This document shows positions 17,251 through 25,677 of a stretch of DNA of 64,000 bases, one piece after another. This DNA is from Oceanicola sp. 22II-s10i. GTDB taxonomy: Bacteria > Pseudomonadota > Alphaproteobacteria > Rhodobacterales > Rhodobacteraceae. Within the stretch, counting starts at the first letter, position 1. Every line of letters starts with the position of its first letter. The notes beneath the pieces were generated by a model, which had not been told where the DNA came from, made no database searches, and was given only the letters and a program-made list of their open reading frames with translations. Both the position numbers and the translations under genes were made by a program. The stretch covers positions 209,402 through 273,401 of the forward strand of contig NZ_AQQU01000007.1 in assembly GCF_002210105.1 (NCBI RefSeq), in the 5' to 3' direction.

Positions 17251-18828
17251 ATGAGCGACCAGATCCACGACCGCCTTCTCATCATCGACTTCGGCAGCCA
17301 GGTGACGCAGCTGATCGCGCGCCGCCTGCGCGAACTGTCGGTCTATTGCGAAATCCATCCCTACCAGAAGGTCGACGACGCCTTCCTCAGGGACTTCGCC
17401 CCGAAGGCCATCATCTTCTCCGGCGGCCCGGACAGCGTGACCCGCGCAGGGTCCCCGCGCCCGCCGCAACTGGCCTATGACCTCGGTGTGCCGATCCTCG
17501 GCATCTGCTACGGCCAGCAGGTGATGATGCAGGATCTCGGCGGCCGGGTCGAAGGCGGCAAGATCTCGGGCGGCGGCGGCACCGCCGAATTCGGCCGCGC
17601 CTACGTCACCCCGTCCGACGAACGCATCGACCTGCTGACGGGCTGGTTCCTCGACGGACGCGAGCAGGTCTGGATGAGCCACGGCGACCATGTCGCGGCC
17701 CTCGCCCCCGGTTTCGCGGTCTACGGCACCTCGCCGAACGCGCCCTTCGCGATCACCGCCGATCTCGACCGTCGCTTCTTCGCCGTCCAGTTCCACCCCG
17801 AGGTGCACCACACCCCCAACGGCAAGACACTCTACGAAAATTTCGTGCGTCTGGCGGGGTTCACCGGCGACTGGACGATGTCCGCCTACCGCGAAGAGGC
17901 AATCCGCCTGATCCGCGAACAGGTCGGCGACAAAAAGGTGATCTGCGGCCTGTCGGGCGGCGTCGACAGTTCCGTCGCCGCCGTGCTGATCCACGAGGCC
18001 ATCGGCGACAACCTGACCTGCGTGTTCGTGGACCACGGCCTGCTGCGCCAGAACGAGGCGCAGGAAGTCGTCACGATGTTCCGCGACCACTACAACATCC
18101 CGCTGATCCACGCGGACGAAAGCGAGCTGTTTCTCGGCGAGCTGGAGGGCGTCACGGACCCGGAGGTCAAGCGCAAGACCATCGGACGGCTGTTCATCGA
18201 CGTGTTCCAGAAATACGCGAACCAGATCGAGAACGCCGAGTTCCTGGCCCAGGGCACGCTCTACCCGGACGTCATCGAGTCGGTCTCCTTCTCCGGCGGT
18301 CCCTCGGTCACGATCAAGTCGCACCACAACGTGGGCGGCCTGCCCGAAAAGATGGGCCTCAAGCTGGTCGAGCCGCTGCGCGAGCTCTTCAAGGACGAGG
18401 TCCGCGCGCTCGGCACCGAACTTGGCCTGCCCGCCTCCTTCATCGGTCGCCACCCCTTCCCCGGCCCCGGCCTCGCCATCCGCTGCCCCGGCGAGATCAC
18501 CCGCGACAAGCTCGAGATCCTGCGCAAGGCCGACGCGGTCTACATCGACCAGATCCGCAAGCACGGTCTCTACGACGAGATCTGGCAGGCCTTCGTGGCC
18601 ATCCTGCCCGTGCGGACCGTCGGCGTGATGGGCGACGGGCGAACCTACGACTACGCCTGCGCCCTGCGCGCCGTGACGAGCGTCGACGGGATGACGGCGG
18701 ACTACTACCCCTTTACGCATGACTTCCTCGGCGAGACCGCGACGCGGATCATCAACGAGGTCGAGGGGATCAACCGCGTGACTTACGACATAACGTCGAA
18801 ACCGCCGGGAACGATCGAGTGGGAGTGA
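17251..18828 (+). CDS. guaA: GMP synthase (glutamine-hydrolysing)
   Basis: A 525-residue enzyme that converts XMP to GMP with ATP and glutamine. The N-terminal class I glutamine amidotransferase has its nucleophile in GICYGQQ (Cys86) and the His/Glu pair in FHPEVHHT. The ATP-pyrophosphatase domain has the PP-loop SGGVDSSVA (about 230-238), and the C-terminal dimerisation domain ends IEWE as expected. Length and motifs are fully normal. It stands alone between two repeat elements, with a very strong hairpin 32 bp after its stop. Confidence 0.97.
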   Translation: MSDQIHDRLLIIDFGSQVTQLIARRLRELSVYCEIHPYQKVDDAFLRDFAPKAIIFSGGPDSVTRAGSPRPPQLAYDLGVPILGICYGQQVMMQDLGGRVEGGKISGGGGTAEFGRAYVTPSDERIDLLTGWFLDGREQVWMSHGDHVAALAPGFAVYGTSPNAPFAITADLDRRFFAVQFHPEVHHTPNGKTLYENFVRLAGFTGDWTMSAYREEAIRLIREQVGDKKVICGLSGGVDSSVAAVLIHEAIGDNLTCVFVDHGLLRQNEAQEVVTMFRDHYNIPLIHADESELFLGELEGVTDPEVKRKTIGRLFIDVFQKYANQIENAEFLAQGTLYPDVIESVSFSGGPSVTIKSHHNVGGLPEKMGLKLVEPLRELFKDEVRALGTELGLPASFIGRHPFPGPGLAIRCPGEITRDKLEILRKADAVYIDQIRKHGLYDEIWQAFVAILPVRTVGVMGDGRTYDYACALRAVTSVDGMTADYYPFTHDFLGETATRIINEVEGINRVTYDITSKPPGTIEWE

Positions 18829-18859
18829 TCCCACGGTCCGGGCAAGCGTGACGGACCGG

Positions 18860-18892
18860 TTCTCCGGACGGGCTTCGAGCCCGTCCGGAGAA
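18860..18892 (+). terminator. guaA terminator hairpin, 15-bp perfect stem
   Basis: TTCTCCGGACGGGCT (18860-18874) pairs perfectly with AGCCCGTCCGGAGAA (18878-18892) around a 3-base TCG loop. It comes 31 bp after the guaA stop. No T-run follows. It directly adjoins repeat copy B. Confidence 0.7.
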
Positions 18893-18934
18893 GCCTCCGG
18901 CGGGAGTTTATCCGGCCAGATGAAGCGGATCGGC
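18893..18934 (-). repeat. Intergenic repeat element, copy B, reversed
   Basis: On the minus strand this reads TGCCGATCCGCTTCATCTGG, then CCGGATAAACTCCCGCCGGAGG, and then runs into the 15-bp hairpin at 18892-18860. It is closest to copy C at 25248, sharing the whole TGCCGATCCG...CTTCATCTGGCC head. Confidence 0.65.
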
Positions 18935-19242
18935 ATCGCCTGTGCCGACACCGTGCAAGCAGGCCCGAACCCTATGTTGCTCTGCTGTCGTTCAGTCATC
19001 TGCGACGGAGGCTCGTCGTCCACCTCAATACGGACCGCCGGTGCCCCGGCGCGCTCCACTGAGCGCCGCAGCCGGCATCACGACCGGGCCACTGTCTCCG
19101 GAATCGAAATCACGGGATGCACGCCCATCTTCCTGCAAACCCCGCCCCCCGTTTCAGGCAGTCCCGCCCGCGACCCAAACCGCTTGCCCTGCCCGCCCGG
19201 CTTTTGCGACAAGGAGATCCCAACGACTCGGGCCGGGGCCGG

Positions 19243-19671
19243 ATGACCAGACGCGACACGATCATCGAACGCTGCGCAACGCAGGGCCTGCGCATGACCG
19301 GCCCGCGCCGCGTCATAGCAGAGGTGCTGGACACCTCGCGCGATCACCCGGATGTCGAGGAACTGCACGCCCGCGCCAATGCCCGTGACAACCGGATCTC
19401 GCTGGCGACGGTGTATCGGACCGTGAAGCTGTTCGAGGAGCAGGGCATCCTCGAGAAGGTCGACTTCGGCGATGGCCGCGCCCGCTACGAAGACGCCGAA
19501 CGCGATCACCACGATCACCTGATCGACCTCGATACGGGCCGGGTGATCGAATTCGTCGATCCCGAGATCGAGAAGCTGCAGGAAAGGATCGCGGCCAAGC
19601 TGGGTTACGAGCTGCGCGGTCACCGGCTGGAACTCTACGGCGTGAAACGGCCTCCGCGCGACGACGGGTAA
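19243..19671 (+). CDS. Fur-family metalloregulator (Fur/Mur type)
   Basis: A 142-residue Fur-superfamily regulator. The winged helix (about 5-80) includes GLRMTGPRRVIAEVLDTS and the recognition helix SLATVYRTVKLFEEQG. The metal-binding hinge keeps HHDHLIDLDTGRVIEF, where the first CxxC cysteines of classical Fur are replaced by D and T. That pattern fits the alphaproteobacterial Mur/Fur that responds to manganese or iron, and not Irr. The start at 19243 gives the normal family length although its ribosome-binding site is poor. Targets cannot be named from the window. Confidence 0.85.
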   Translation: MTRRDTIIERCATQGLRMTGPRRVIAEVLDTSRDHPDVEELHARANARDNRISLATVYRTVKLFEEQGILEKVDFGDGRARYEDAERDHHDHLIDLDTGRVIEFVDPEIEKLQERIAAKLGYELRGHRLELYGVKRPPRDDG

Positions 19672-19743
19672 ACCCGCCGCTGCGCTTGACAACGCGACCC
19701 GCCGGGCGCACGAGCCGCGACAGCACTCCAGCCCGGATTTCCC

Positions 19744-20658
19744 ATGGACAACCTGCGCGGCATTCTCCTCGTCCTCTTTTCGATGGCGGCCTTTTCGGTC
19801 GAGGATCTGTGGGTCAAGCAGATGACCCAGTCGGTGCCGACCGGTCAGGTCATCGGCATGATCGGCCTTGGCGGCATGCTGGTCTTTGGACTCGTGGCGC
19901 TGGCCACCCGGACGCCGTTGCTGGTTCCCGCGATGCGCCGGCCGCCCTTCGTCATTCGCACCGTGGCCGAGGGCTTTGCCGCGCTCTCTTTCATCACCTC
20001 GCTTTCGCTCGTCCCGCTTTCGACCGTCGCCGCCGTGTTCCAGGTCGCGCCGTTGGCGATCACGCTGGGCGCTGCGCTGTTTCTGGGCGAAGCCGTCGGA
20101 TGGCGGCGCTGGAGCGCGATCATCATCGGCTTTGTCGGCGTGCTGATCATCATCCGCCCCGGCATGGAGGGCTTCCGCCCCGAAGCGCTGTTGGTGCTGA
20201 TCGCGGTGATCGCCATCGCCGCGCGCGATCTGTCGTCGCGCCGTCTGCCGCAGGATCTGTCGTCGATCTCGGTCTCGTTCTACGGATTCTCGGCCCTTGT
20301 CGTCGCAGCGCCCATCCTGATGACGATCCAGATGACCGCGCCAACGGGGCTTGGCGGGACCGACAGTCTGCGCCTTGTCGGATCGGTCCTGTTCGGCGTG
20401 TCGGGCTACTATGCCATCGTCCTTGCAACCCGCATCGGCGATGTCTCGGCCGTGATGCCGTTCCGCTATTCGCGTCTGGTCTTCTCGCTGATCATCGGTG
20501 TCGCGATCCTTGGCGAAAACCCGGACGGCTACACCCTGCTCGGCGCGGGGATCATCATCGCCTCGGGGCTCTATTCCTACCTCCGCGAGCGCCATCTCGC
20601 CCGGCGCGCGGCGACGCAGGCTCAGCTTTCGCGTTCGGTGGTGAAGGTCAGCGGATAA
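19744..20658 (+). CDS. EamA/DMT family transporter
   Basis: A 304-residue inner-membrane protein with ten predicted helices in two EamA repeats (about 5-135 and 150-285). DMT proteins export amino acids, nucleobases or other small metabolites, and the substrate is not evident. Typical motifs are FVIRTVAEGFAALSFITSLSL and VFQVAPLAITLGAALFLGE. The last 37 bp overlap, tail to tail, the convergent clpS gene. Confidence 0.88.
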   Translation: MDNLRGILLVLFSMAAFSVEDLWVKQMTQSVPTGQVIGMIGLGGMLVFGLVALATRTPLLVPAMRRPPFVIRTVAEGFAALSFITSLSLVPLSTVAAVFQVAPLAITLGAALFLGEAVGWRRWSAIIIGFVGVLIIIRPGMEGFRPEALLVLIAVIAIAARDLSSRRLPQDLSSISVSFYGFSALVVAAPILMTIQMTAPTGLGGTDSLRLVGSVLFGVSGYYAIVLATRIGDVSAVMPFRYSRLVFSLIIGVAILGENPDGYTLLGAGIIIASGLYSYLRERHLARRAATQAQLSRSVVKVSG

Positions 20659-20933
20659 CCGGCGACCCGACCACGGTCGTTGGCCTGCGCGACCTTCGTC
20701 TCGGCCACCTCTTTGGTATAGACCGCGACCACGCAGGCGCCCCGGCGATGCGCCGTCAGCATCACGCCGAGCGCTTCGCCCTCGGTCATGCGGAACACGC
20801 CCTGGAGCACCTTCACCACGAACTCCCGCGGGGTGAAATCGTCGTTCAGAAGGATGACCTTCCACAGCCTGGGCCGCTCGGTCCGCGCGCGGGTCCGGGT
20901 CTCGGGTTTGACGATGGTGATCTGATCCGACAC
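20622..20933 (-). CDS. clpS: Clp protease adaptor ClpS
   Basis: A 103-residue adaptor that delivers N-degron substrates to ClpAP. The core LWKVILLNDDFTPREFVV (about 23-40) carries the NDD residues that bind the free N-terminus, followed by the helix EGEALGVMLTAHRRGACVVAVYTKEVAE. The flexible N-terminal extension (1-20) inserts into ClpA in the family. clpA is not next to it in the window. The final 12 codons overlap the EamA gene on the other strand. Confidence 0.94.
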   Translation of the reverse strand: MSDQITIVKPETRTRARTERPRLWKVILLNDDFTPREFVVKVLQGVFRMTEGEALGVMLTAHRRGACVVAVYTKEVAETKVAQANDRGRVAGYPLTFTTERES

Positions 20934-21141
20934 GTCCGCCGCTCCGGCCCGACTGGCATCGGCTTACAGTATCGCCGATCCCCCGGACTGCCGCAAGCGC
21001 GGGTCCTGCCCGGCCATTGCGCAGAAGTTGGCGATTTTCCGCCAGTGCCACCTCGAAACCCTTGAAAATTTACCAAACTTTTGATCAATCTTTTCCGGCC
21101 TCGAGGCAGTGAGGCCATAAGAAAAGAAGACCGAGGGACCT

Positions 21142-21681
21142 ATGAGCTTGACCCGCGTATCGACCGCGACGTTGAAGAAGCTTTGCCTGCTTGGCAGCCT
21201 TATCCTGACCACCGCAGCATGCGCCCCGCGCCATGACAGCGCCGGGCTCGACCCCGAACGGGTGTCGCGCGCCGTGCAGACCGCGACGGACCTGCGCGAA
21301 TCCGGCTACAAGGTCTGGTGCGTGCCCTTCGCCCGTGACGCCAGCGGCATCGACATCCGCGGCAATGCCAACACCTGGTGGTCGCAGGCCTCCAGCAAGG
21401 GCTACGACCGCGGACAGGAACCCAAGGTCGGCTCCGTGATGGCCTTCAGCTCGACCGGCAGCCTGCCGCGCGGCCATGTCGCCGTGGTCTCCAAGCTCAT
21501 CTCCGAGCGCGAGATCCTCGTCGATCACGCCAACTGGGCGCCCAGCCAGGTGTCGCTGGGCATGTATGTGCGCGACGTGTCCGACCGCAACGACTGGTCC
21601 GCCGTGCGGCTGGAAAGCCAGCCCAATGCACTCGGCAGCGTCTATCCGATCCAGGGCTTCATCAGCACGCGGGGGCGCTGA
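21142..21681 (+). CDS. CHAP-domain lipoprotein, probable peptidoglycan amidase/peptidase
   Basis: A 179-residue exported protein. A signal peptide ends in the lipobox LTTAAC (Cys27). The CHAP fold shows the catalytic Cys in KVWCVPFAR, the His in RGHVAVVSK and the polar third residue in LVDHANWAPS. CHAP enzymes cut peptidoglycan cross-bridges or stems. GAGGG lies 4-5 bases before the ATG. It is divergent from clpS across a 208-bp region and convergent with the P450 gene. Confidence 0.85.
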   Translation: MSLTRVSTATLKKLCLLGSLILTTAACAPRHDSAGLDPERVSRAVQTATDLRESGYKVWCVPFARDASGIDIRGNANTWWSQASSKGYDRGQEPKVGSVMAFSSTGSLPRGHVAVVSKLISEREILVDHANWAPSQVSLGMYVRDVSDRNDWSAVRLESQPNALGSVYPIQGFISTRGR

Positions 21682-21690
21682 TCCACCGGA

Positions 21691-23055
21691 TCAGTCCCTC
21701 GGCTCCAGCTGCAGCCAGATCCCGTCCTTCGACCGCACCGTCAGATGCGCCACCGGGACGGGCACGCGGCCTTCGACCGGATGCACCCGGAACCGCCGCA
21801 GCACCTCTGAAAGGATCAGCGGCCCCTCGACCATCGCGAAGCCGGCACCGGTGCAGACACGCGGCCCCGCCGAGAACGGCATGTAGGCGTCGCGCAGACA
21901 GGCCCGTCCGTTCTCGGTCGCGAACCGGCCCGGATCGAAATCGTCCGGCCGCTCCCATATCCGCTCGTGCCGGTGCAGGTGCCACGGGCTGAGCACAACT
22001 TGCGATCCCTTCGCGACATCGCGATCGCGGAAATGCTCGGGACAGGCGGCCTCGCGCACCATCATCGGCACCGGCGGATAGAGCCGCAGCGCCTCGCGGA
22101 AGACGTCGCGGCTGACCCGGAGCTTGCCCATCACGCCAAAACCCTCGTCGTCGTCCAGCGCACGGGCCTCCTCGGCCACCTTCTCCTGCCAGTCCGGACA
22201 GGTCGCCATCAGGTAGAGTGTCCACGCGAGCGCCGAGGCGCTGGTCTCGTGCCCGGCCAGGAAGAAGATCGCGACCTGGTCGACCATCTCCTCGGTGCCG
22301 AAGCCCTCTCCCGTGACCGGGTCGCGCGTCGTCATGATCTTGGTCGCCAGATCGTCGGGCGCGCCGCCCGCCGCGATGGCCTCCGCCCGCTCGGCGGTCA
22401 GGCGGGTGATCAGGCCCCGTATCTTGCGCGCCGCCGCCTTGGTCTCGCGCCGGAAGAACCGCGGCATCCAGCGCGGCAGCGGGACGAAGGCGGCGAGGTT
22501 CACCACCGGCTGCGTCCGTTGATAGGTCCGGAACTCGTGGAAGACCGCGCTCGCGATCTCATGCTCGATGGGGATCGAGAACAGGGTGCGGAAGATCACG
22601 TCGGCCGCCGCGTGGCTCGTCTCCTCCTCGATCTCGATCGCACCGCCCGTCCGCGCCTCCAGCCGCCGGACGCAGGCCGCAGCCGCCGCCCGCATCGCCG
22701 GAAAGGTATCCTTCAACCGCCCGCCCTCGAAGGCCGGGTCGATGATCCGCCGCTGCCGTTTCCACGTCTCGCCATTGGTCAGGAAGACCGACTCGCCCAG
22801 CAGGGGGCGCAACCCCTCGCTGACACGCCCGCTCTTGGGGAAATCGTCGGGCCGTTCCTTCAGCACCAGTCGGACAAGCTCGGGCTGATTCACCATGTAG
22901 GACCGAAAGAACGGCGTCCGGAACTCCGCCATCCACGCGCGATAAAGCTTGGCCGGCTGCGCCGACAGCAGGTCCGCGCGGAACAGCCGGACGTAGCGCC
23001 TCAGCGACACCTTCTCGGGCCGGGCGGGCGGCTTGGGTGGGATCACCGGTTCCAT
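21691..23055 (-). CDS. Cytochrome P450
   Basis: A 454-residue soluble P450. The haem-binding loop FSAGPRVCTG carries the thiolate cysteine, the K-helix ExxR is in FREALRLYP, and the I-helix oxygen-activating motif is AGHETSAS (A-G-x-E-T-S). The N-terminus is proline-rich (PPKPPARPEKVSLRRY) without a membrane anchor. The substrate is unknown, as no ferredoxin or reductase gene lies next to it. Its ribosome-binding site (GAGGAAGG just before the ATG, minus strand) lies inside repeat copy D, which abuts the start codon. Probably in the same unit as the upstream alpha/beta hydrolase gene, 100 bp away. Confidence 0.9.
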   Translation of the reverse strand: MEPVIPPKPPARPEKVSLRRYVRLFRADLLSAQPAKLYRAWMAEFRTPFFRSYMVNQPELVRLVLKERPDDFPKSGRVSEGLRPLLGESVFLTNGETWKRQRRIIDPAFEGGRLKDTFPAMRAAAAACVRRLEARTGGAIEIEEETSHAAADVIFRTLFSIPIEHEIASAVFHEFRTYQRTQPVVNLAAFVPLPRWMPRFFRRETKAAARKIRGLITRLTAERAEAIAAGGAPDDLATKIMTTRDPVTGEGFGTEEMVDQVAIFFLAGHETSASALAWTLYLMATCPDWQEKVAEEARALDDDEGFGVMGKLRVSRDVFREALRLYPPVPMMVREAACPEHFRDRDVAKGSQVVLSPWHLHRHERIWERPDDFDPGRFATENGRACLRDAYMPFSAGPRVCTGAGFAMVEGPLILSEVLRRFRVHPVEGRVPVPVAHLTVRSKDGIWLQLEPRD

Positions 23056-23121
23056 CCTTCCTCTGGCCGAAAATATCCTCGGGGGGGCACGGCGCAGCCG
23101 TGCGGGGGCCAGACAGCCCCC
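23056..23121 (+). repeat. Intergenic repeat element, copy D
   Basis: Starts CCTTCCTCTGGCCGAAAATA, then TCCTCGGGGGGG, followed by two hairpins: GCACGGC/GCCGTGC (23087-23103) and GGGGGC/GCCCCC (23104-23121). It touches the P450 start codon (23053-23055) and its complement provides the P450 ribosome-binding site. Confidence 0.65.
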
Positions 23122-23158
23122 CTCGCCGCCCGCCGCAGGCGCTGGTCCACAAGGTCGC

Positions 23159-24376
23159 TCACGCCGCGACGCTCGTATATTTCGACACCGCCGCCTCGAT
23201 GCGCGACTTCGACGGCACCCGGCCCTCGTAGCGATCGGCGAGGGTCAGCGGCCCCGCCGTGATCCGGAAGTAGTCGTAATCCCCCGGCCGGTCGAAGGCG
23301 CAGAGATACTGGAAGTGCAGCCGGAAGAACCGCCAGCGCAGCTCCTTCCACCGCTCGGGGCTCAGCGTCTGGGTGAAGGCAGCCGAGACGACCAGCGGCC
23401 AGCGCTTGCCCTCGGGCGCGACGCCCGACACGGCGACCGGATCGCAGAGCGCGAAGGCGCAGCCGTCGCCCGGCGCGGTCACGTCGATCCACGTCAGCTC
23501 GGTCCGCTGCGACAGGTAGCGCAGGTCGGCCCTCAGCCGGTCCGCGCGCGGCAGGAACGACACCATCGGCACCACCTGTCCGAGGCTGAGGAACGACAGC
23601 ACCGGCCCGTCCGCAGGCACCCGCCCCGCCCGGATCAGGTCGGCGAGGATCGAGACGGCCAGATGCGCGCCCGAGGAATGGCCGACGACCAGCACCTCGT
23701 CGCTCCCTTGCGCGAGCGCCTCGGCAATCGCATCGCCGAACTCCGCCATCCGCGCTTCGAGCGCGGGCGGATTGGCCCCGAGCGAGCGGGCAGAGAAGGA
23801 GTAGTCATGCATCAGGTAATAGGCGAAGAACTTGCCGTCCTTCCGGCGGAACCATTCCAGCAGCGCCGCCGCCAGCGCCAGTCCCGCCAGAGCCCCGATC
23901 CCGGCGCCCAGCCACCCCGGCCCCGGCACCAGCGCGCCGATACCCCACATCACCAGCCCCGCAAGGCCGAGCGCCAGCGCCAGCTGCACCAGCAGGAACA
24001 GCACCGGGTAAAGCGCCGCGATCACCGGCCCCTTGCGCAGCCGCATCAGCCGCCACAGCGCCCCGGTCCCGATATAGGCCCATGCGGTGCGCACCAGCGC
24101 GAGATAGGTCGCGGGGATCGAATGCCCCATGCTGTCGCGCACGATGTCGGACCAGATCAGGACCTCGACATCCACCTCGACCTCGGCCCCGTCCATCTTC
24201 GACGCCACGTGCCAGCCATAGGGCCCGCCGCCGGTCTTGGGCGACAGCGCGATTTCGTAGCCCGAGATCCCGGCCTGCGCGGCCCCTTCCTTGCGATAGA
24301 GTTCGCGGTAGCGGCGCGGATGGATCGGGTCGTAGCCGGGGATGTAGAACACCCGGCGGCGTGTCACTTGGGTCAT
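23159..24376 (-). CDS. Membrane-embedded alpha/beta hydrolase
   Basis: A 405-residue protein that combines an alpha/beta-hydrolase fold with membrane helices. It opens RRRVFYIPGYDPIHPRRYRELY. Two or three hydrophobic segments at about 120-180 (VLFLLVQLALALGLAGLVMWG, GAGIGALAGLALAAALL) interrupt the chain, and then the nucleophile elbow GHSSG appears in VLVVGHSSGAHLAVS. Substrate unknown; a lipid or ester is plausible given the membrane insertion. The ATG at 24376 was chosen because upstream codons lack family features. It lies between ccdA and the P450 gene on the same strand. Confidence 0.75.
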   Translation of the reverse strand: MTQVTRRRVFYIPGYDPIHPRRYRELYRKEGAAQAGISGYEIALSPKTGGGPYGWHVASKMDGAEVEVDVEVLIWSDIVRDSMGHSIPATYLALVRTAWAYIGTGALWRLMRLRKGPVIAALYPVLFLLVQLALALGLAGLVMWGIGALVPGPGWLGAGIGALAGLALAAALLEWFRRKDGKFFAYYLMHDYSFSARSLGANPPALEARMAEFGDAIAEALAQGSDEVLVVGHSSGAHLAVSILADLIRAGRVPADGPVLSFLSLGQVVPMVSFLPRADRLRADLRYLSQRTELTWIDVTAPGDGCAFALCDPVAVSGVAPEGKRWPLVVSAAFTQTLSPERWKELRWRFFRLHFQYLCAFDRPGDYDYFRITAGPLTLADRYEGRVPSKSRIEAAVSKYTSVAA

Positions 24377-24440
24377 TGTCGGGCCTGCTCTGCCTCCGTT
24401 TGCATGGAAGCTACCGCCATTTTCGGGCAAGTTTATGGCC

Positions 24441-25190
24441 TTAGCCGAGCGTGGCAAGCCCCGGAAACGTCTCCAGCAGCCAGTAGGAGAAGGCCGAGAA
24501 GCCGCCGGTCAGCATCAGCAGCCCGATGGTCCAGAGCAGCAGGCCCATGATCCGCTCGATCACCTCCATGTGCCGCTTCATCCAGCCCATGACACCGGTC
24601 AGGCGCGGCAGGAAGGCTGCGACCAGCAGGAACGGCACGCCGAGCCCCGCCGCATAGACCGCCAGCAGCAGCGTCCCGCGCGTCACGCTCGCCTCGCCCG
24701 CCGCCAGCGACAGGATCGCGCCGAGCTGCGGGCCGATGCAGGGCGTCCAGCCGAAGGCAAAGGCAAGGCCCAGCACATAGGCGCCAAAGGCCGACCCGCC
24801 CCGGTCGCCCGCATCCAGCCGCGCCTCGCGGTTCAGGAACCCGATGCGGATAATCCCGAGGAAATGCAGCCCGAACACCATCACCAGTATCCCGGCCCCG
24901 GTGTTGAAATAGCCCTGCCACTGCAAAAACGCCCGTCCCGCCGCGCTGGCGGCGAACCCGAGCAGCAGAAACACCGTCGACAGCCCCATCACGAAGAACA
25001 ACGCAGGCACGACCGCAGCCGTCCGCCGCCCTTCGCGCCCGAGGTCGTTCATCGACACGCCGGACATATAGGCCAGGTAGGGCGGCACGATCGGCAGGAC
25101 GCAGGGGCTGAGGAACGAGATCAGCCCCGCGACCAGCGCCACGATCATGGCGGGCAACAATCCCGCGTCGATGATGTCTATCCCGAACAT
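24441..25190 (-). CDS. ccdA: CcdA-type cytochrome c biogenesis / thiol transporter
   Basis: A 249-residue inner-membrane protein with six helices. It moves reducing power from cytoplasmic thioredoxin to the periplasm for haem attachment to cytochrome c. Redox cysteines lie in FLSPCVLPIVPPYLAYMSG and in GWTPCIGPQLGAILS, the two characteristic repeats. Length is normal for CcdA. It starts a minus-strand run with the hydrolase and P450 genes, but functional linkage to them is not obvious. Confidence 0.92.
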   Translation of the reverse strand: MFGIDIIDAGLLPAMIVALVAGLISFLSPCVLPIVPPYLAYMSGVSMNDLGREGRRTAAVVPALFFVMGLSTVFLLLGFAASAAGRAFLQWQGYFNTGAGILVMVFGLHFLGIIRIGFLNREARLDAGDRGGSAFGAYVLGLAFAFGWTPCIGPQLGAILSLAAGEASVTRGTLLLAVYAAGLGVPFLLVAAFLPRLTGVMGWMKRHMEVIERIMGLLLWTIGLLMLTGGFSAFSYWLLETFPGLATLG

Positions 25191-25247
25191 GCCACCCGAT
25201 TACCGCAGCCCCGCGCCCCCGTCACGCGCCGGATTGTCACAAGCGCG

Positions 25248-25326
25248 TGCCGATCCGGCTTCATCTGGCCCGACAAACTCCGGGGGACGACGGGCCGCAG
25301 GCCCGGCGGGGGGCTGGCCCCCTCCC
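25248..25326 (+). repeat. Intergenic repeat element, copy C
   Basis: Starts TGCCGATCCGGCTTCATCTG, continues GCCCGACAAACTCCGGGGG, and then has two hairpins: CGGGCC-GCA-GGCCCG (25291-25305) and GGGGGC-TG-GCCCCC (about 25310-25323). Lies between the divergent ccdA and tusA-like genes. Closest to copy B. Confidence 0.65.
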
Positions 25327-25389
25327 CGCGTGCCACCTGCGACACCGCCCCACTGGACGCACTGCCGCCACGGGACTACACCGCGCGCC

Positions 25390-25611
25390 ATGGACGACAT
25401 CCTCGACGCCACCGGTCTGCTCTGCCCGCTGCCCGTGCTGAAGGCACGCAAGGCGCTTATGGCGCTGGCGCCGGGCGCGGTCCTGCGGATCCGCACCTCG
25501 GACCCGGTGGCGGTGATCGACCTGCCCCATTTCTGCACGGAATCGGGGCACGAACTGATCGCAGCGACCGACGAAGGCGCCACGCACCTTTTCACGATCC
25601 GCCGCGGCTGA
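25390..25611 (+). CDS. TusA-family sulfurtransferase
   Basis: A 73-residue TusA/SirA-fold protein. The persulfide cysteine is in ATGLLCPLPVLKARKAL (Cys14), the family signature CPxPxxxxK. It carries sulfur as a persulfide for thiolation or sulfur oxidation. The second cysteine (FCTESGHELI) is also common in the family. The ATG at 25390 gives the normal small length. It lies alone between ccdA and rne and shares a bidirectional hairpin with rne. Confidence 0.88.
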   Translation: MDDILDATGLLCPLPVLKARKALMALAPGAVLRIRTSDPVAVIDLPHFCTESGHELIAATDEGATHLFTIRRG

Positions 25612-25625
25612 TCCCGGAACGAAAA

Positions 25626-25651
25626 ACGCCGCGCCCTGACAGGCGCGGCGT
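25626..25651 (-). terminator. Terminator of rne, also after the tusA-like gene
   Basis: A 10-bp perfect stem (ACGCCGCGCC at 25626-25635 with GGCGCGGCGT at 25642-25651) around CTGACA. On the minus strand five T follow, a good intrinsic terminator for rne. On the plus strand it is followed by TCTCTC and may also serve the tusA-like gene. Confidence 0.75.
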
Positions 25652-25677
25652 CTCTCATTCCGTCACATGTTCCGGCC

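Larger units (their letters stand above)
18829..19242. other. Non-coding spacer between guaA and the Fur-family gene
   Basis: This 414-bp gap holds the guaA hairpin (18860-18892) and repeat copy B (18893-18934, reversed). The remaining about 300 bp show no gene I can support; open frames there have no ribosome-binding sites or family features. It must contain the promoter of the regulator gene. AAGGAG at 19211-19216 lies too far (about 26 bases) from the ATG used. Confidence 0.5.

Noticed and set aside
17107..19059. Very long open frame antisense to guaA (about 650 codons)
   Set aside because: High GC makes long antisense frames common. Its product is low-complexity, with no family features, and it covers a fully conserved guaA.
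18942..19388. Open frame in the guaA to Fur-family spacer
   Set aside because: Ser/Arg/Pro-rich product, overlaps the regulator gene in another frame and has no start signal.
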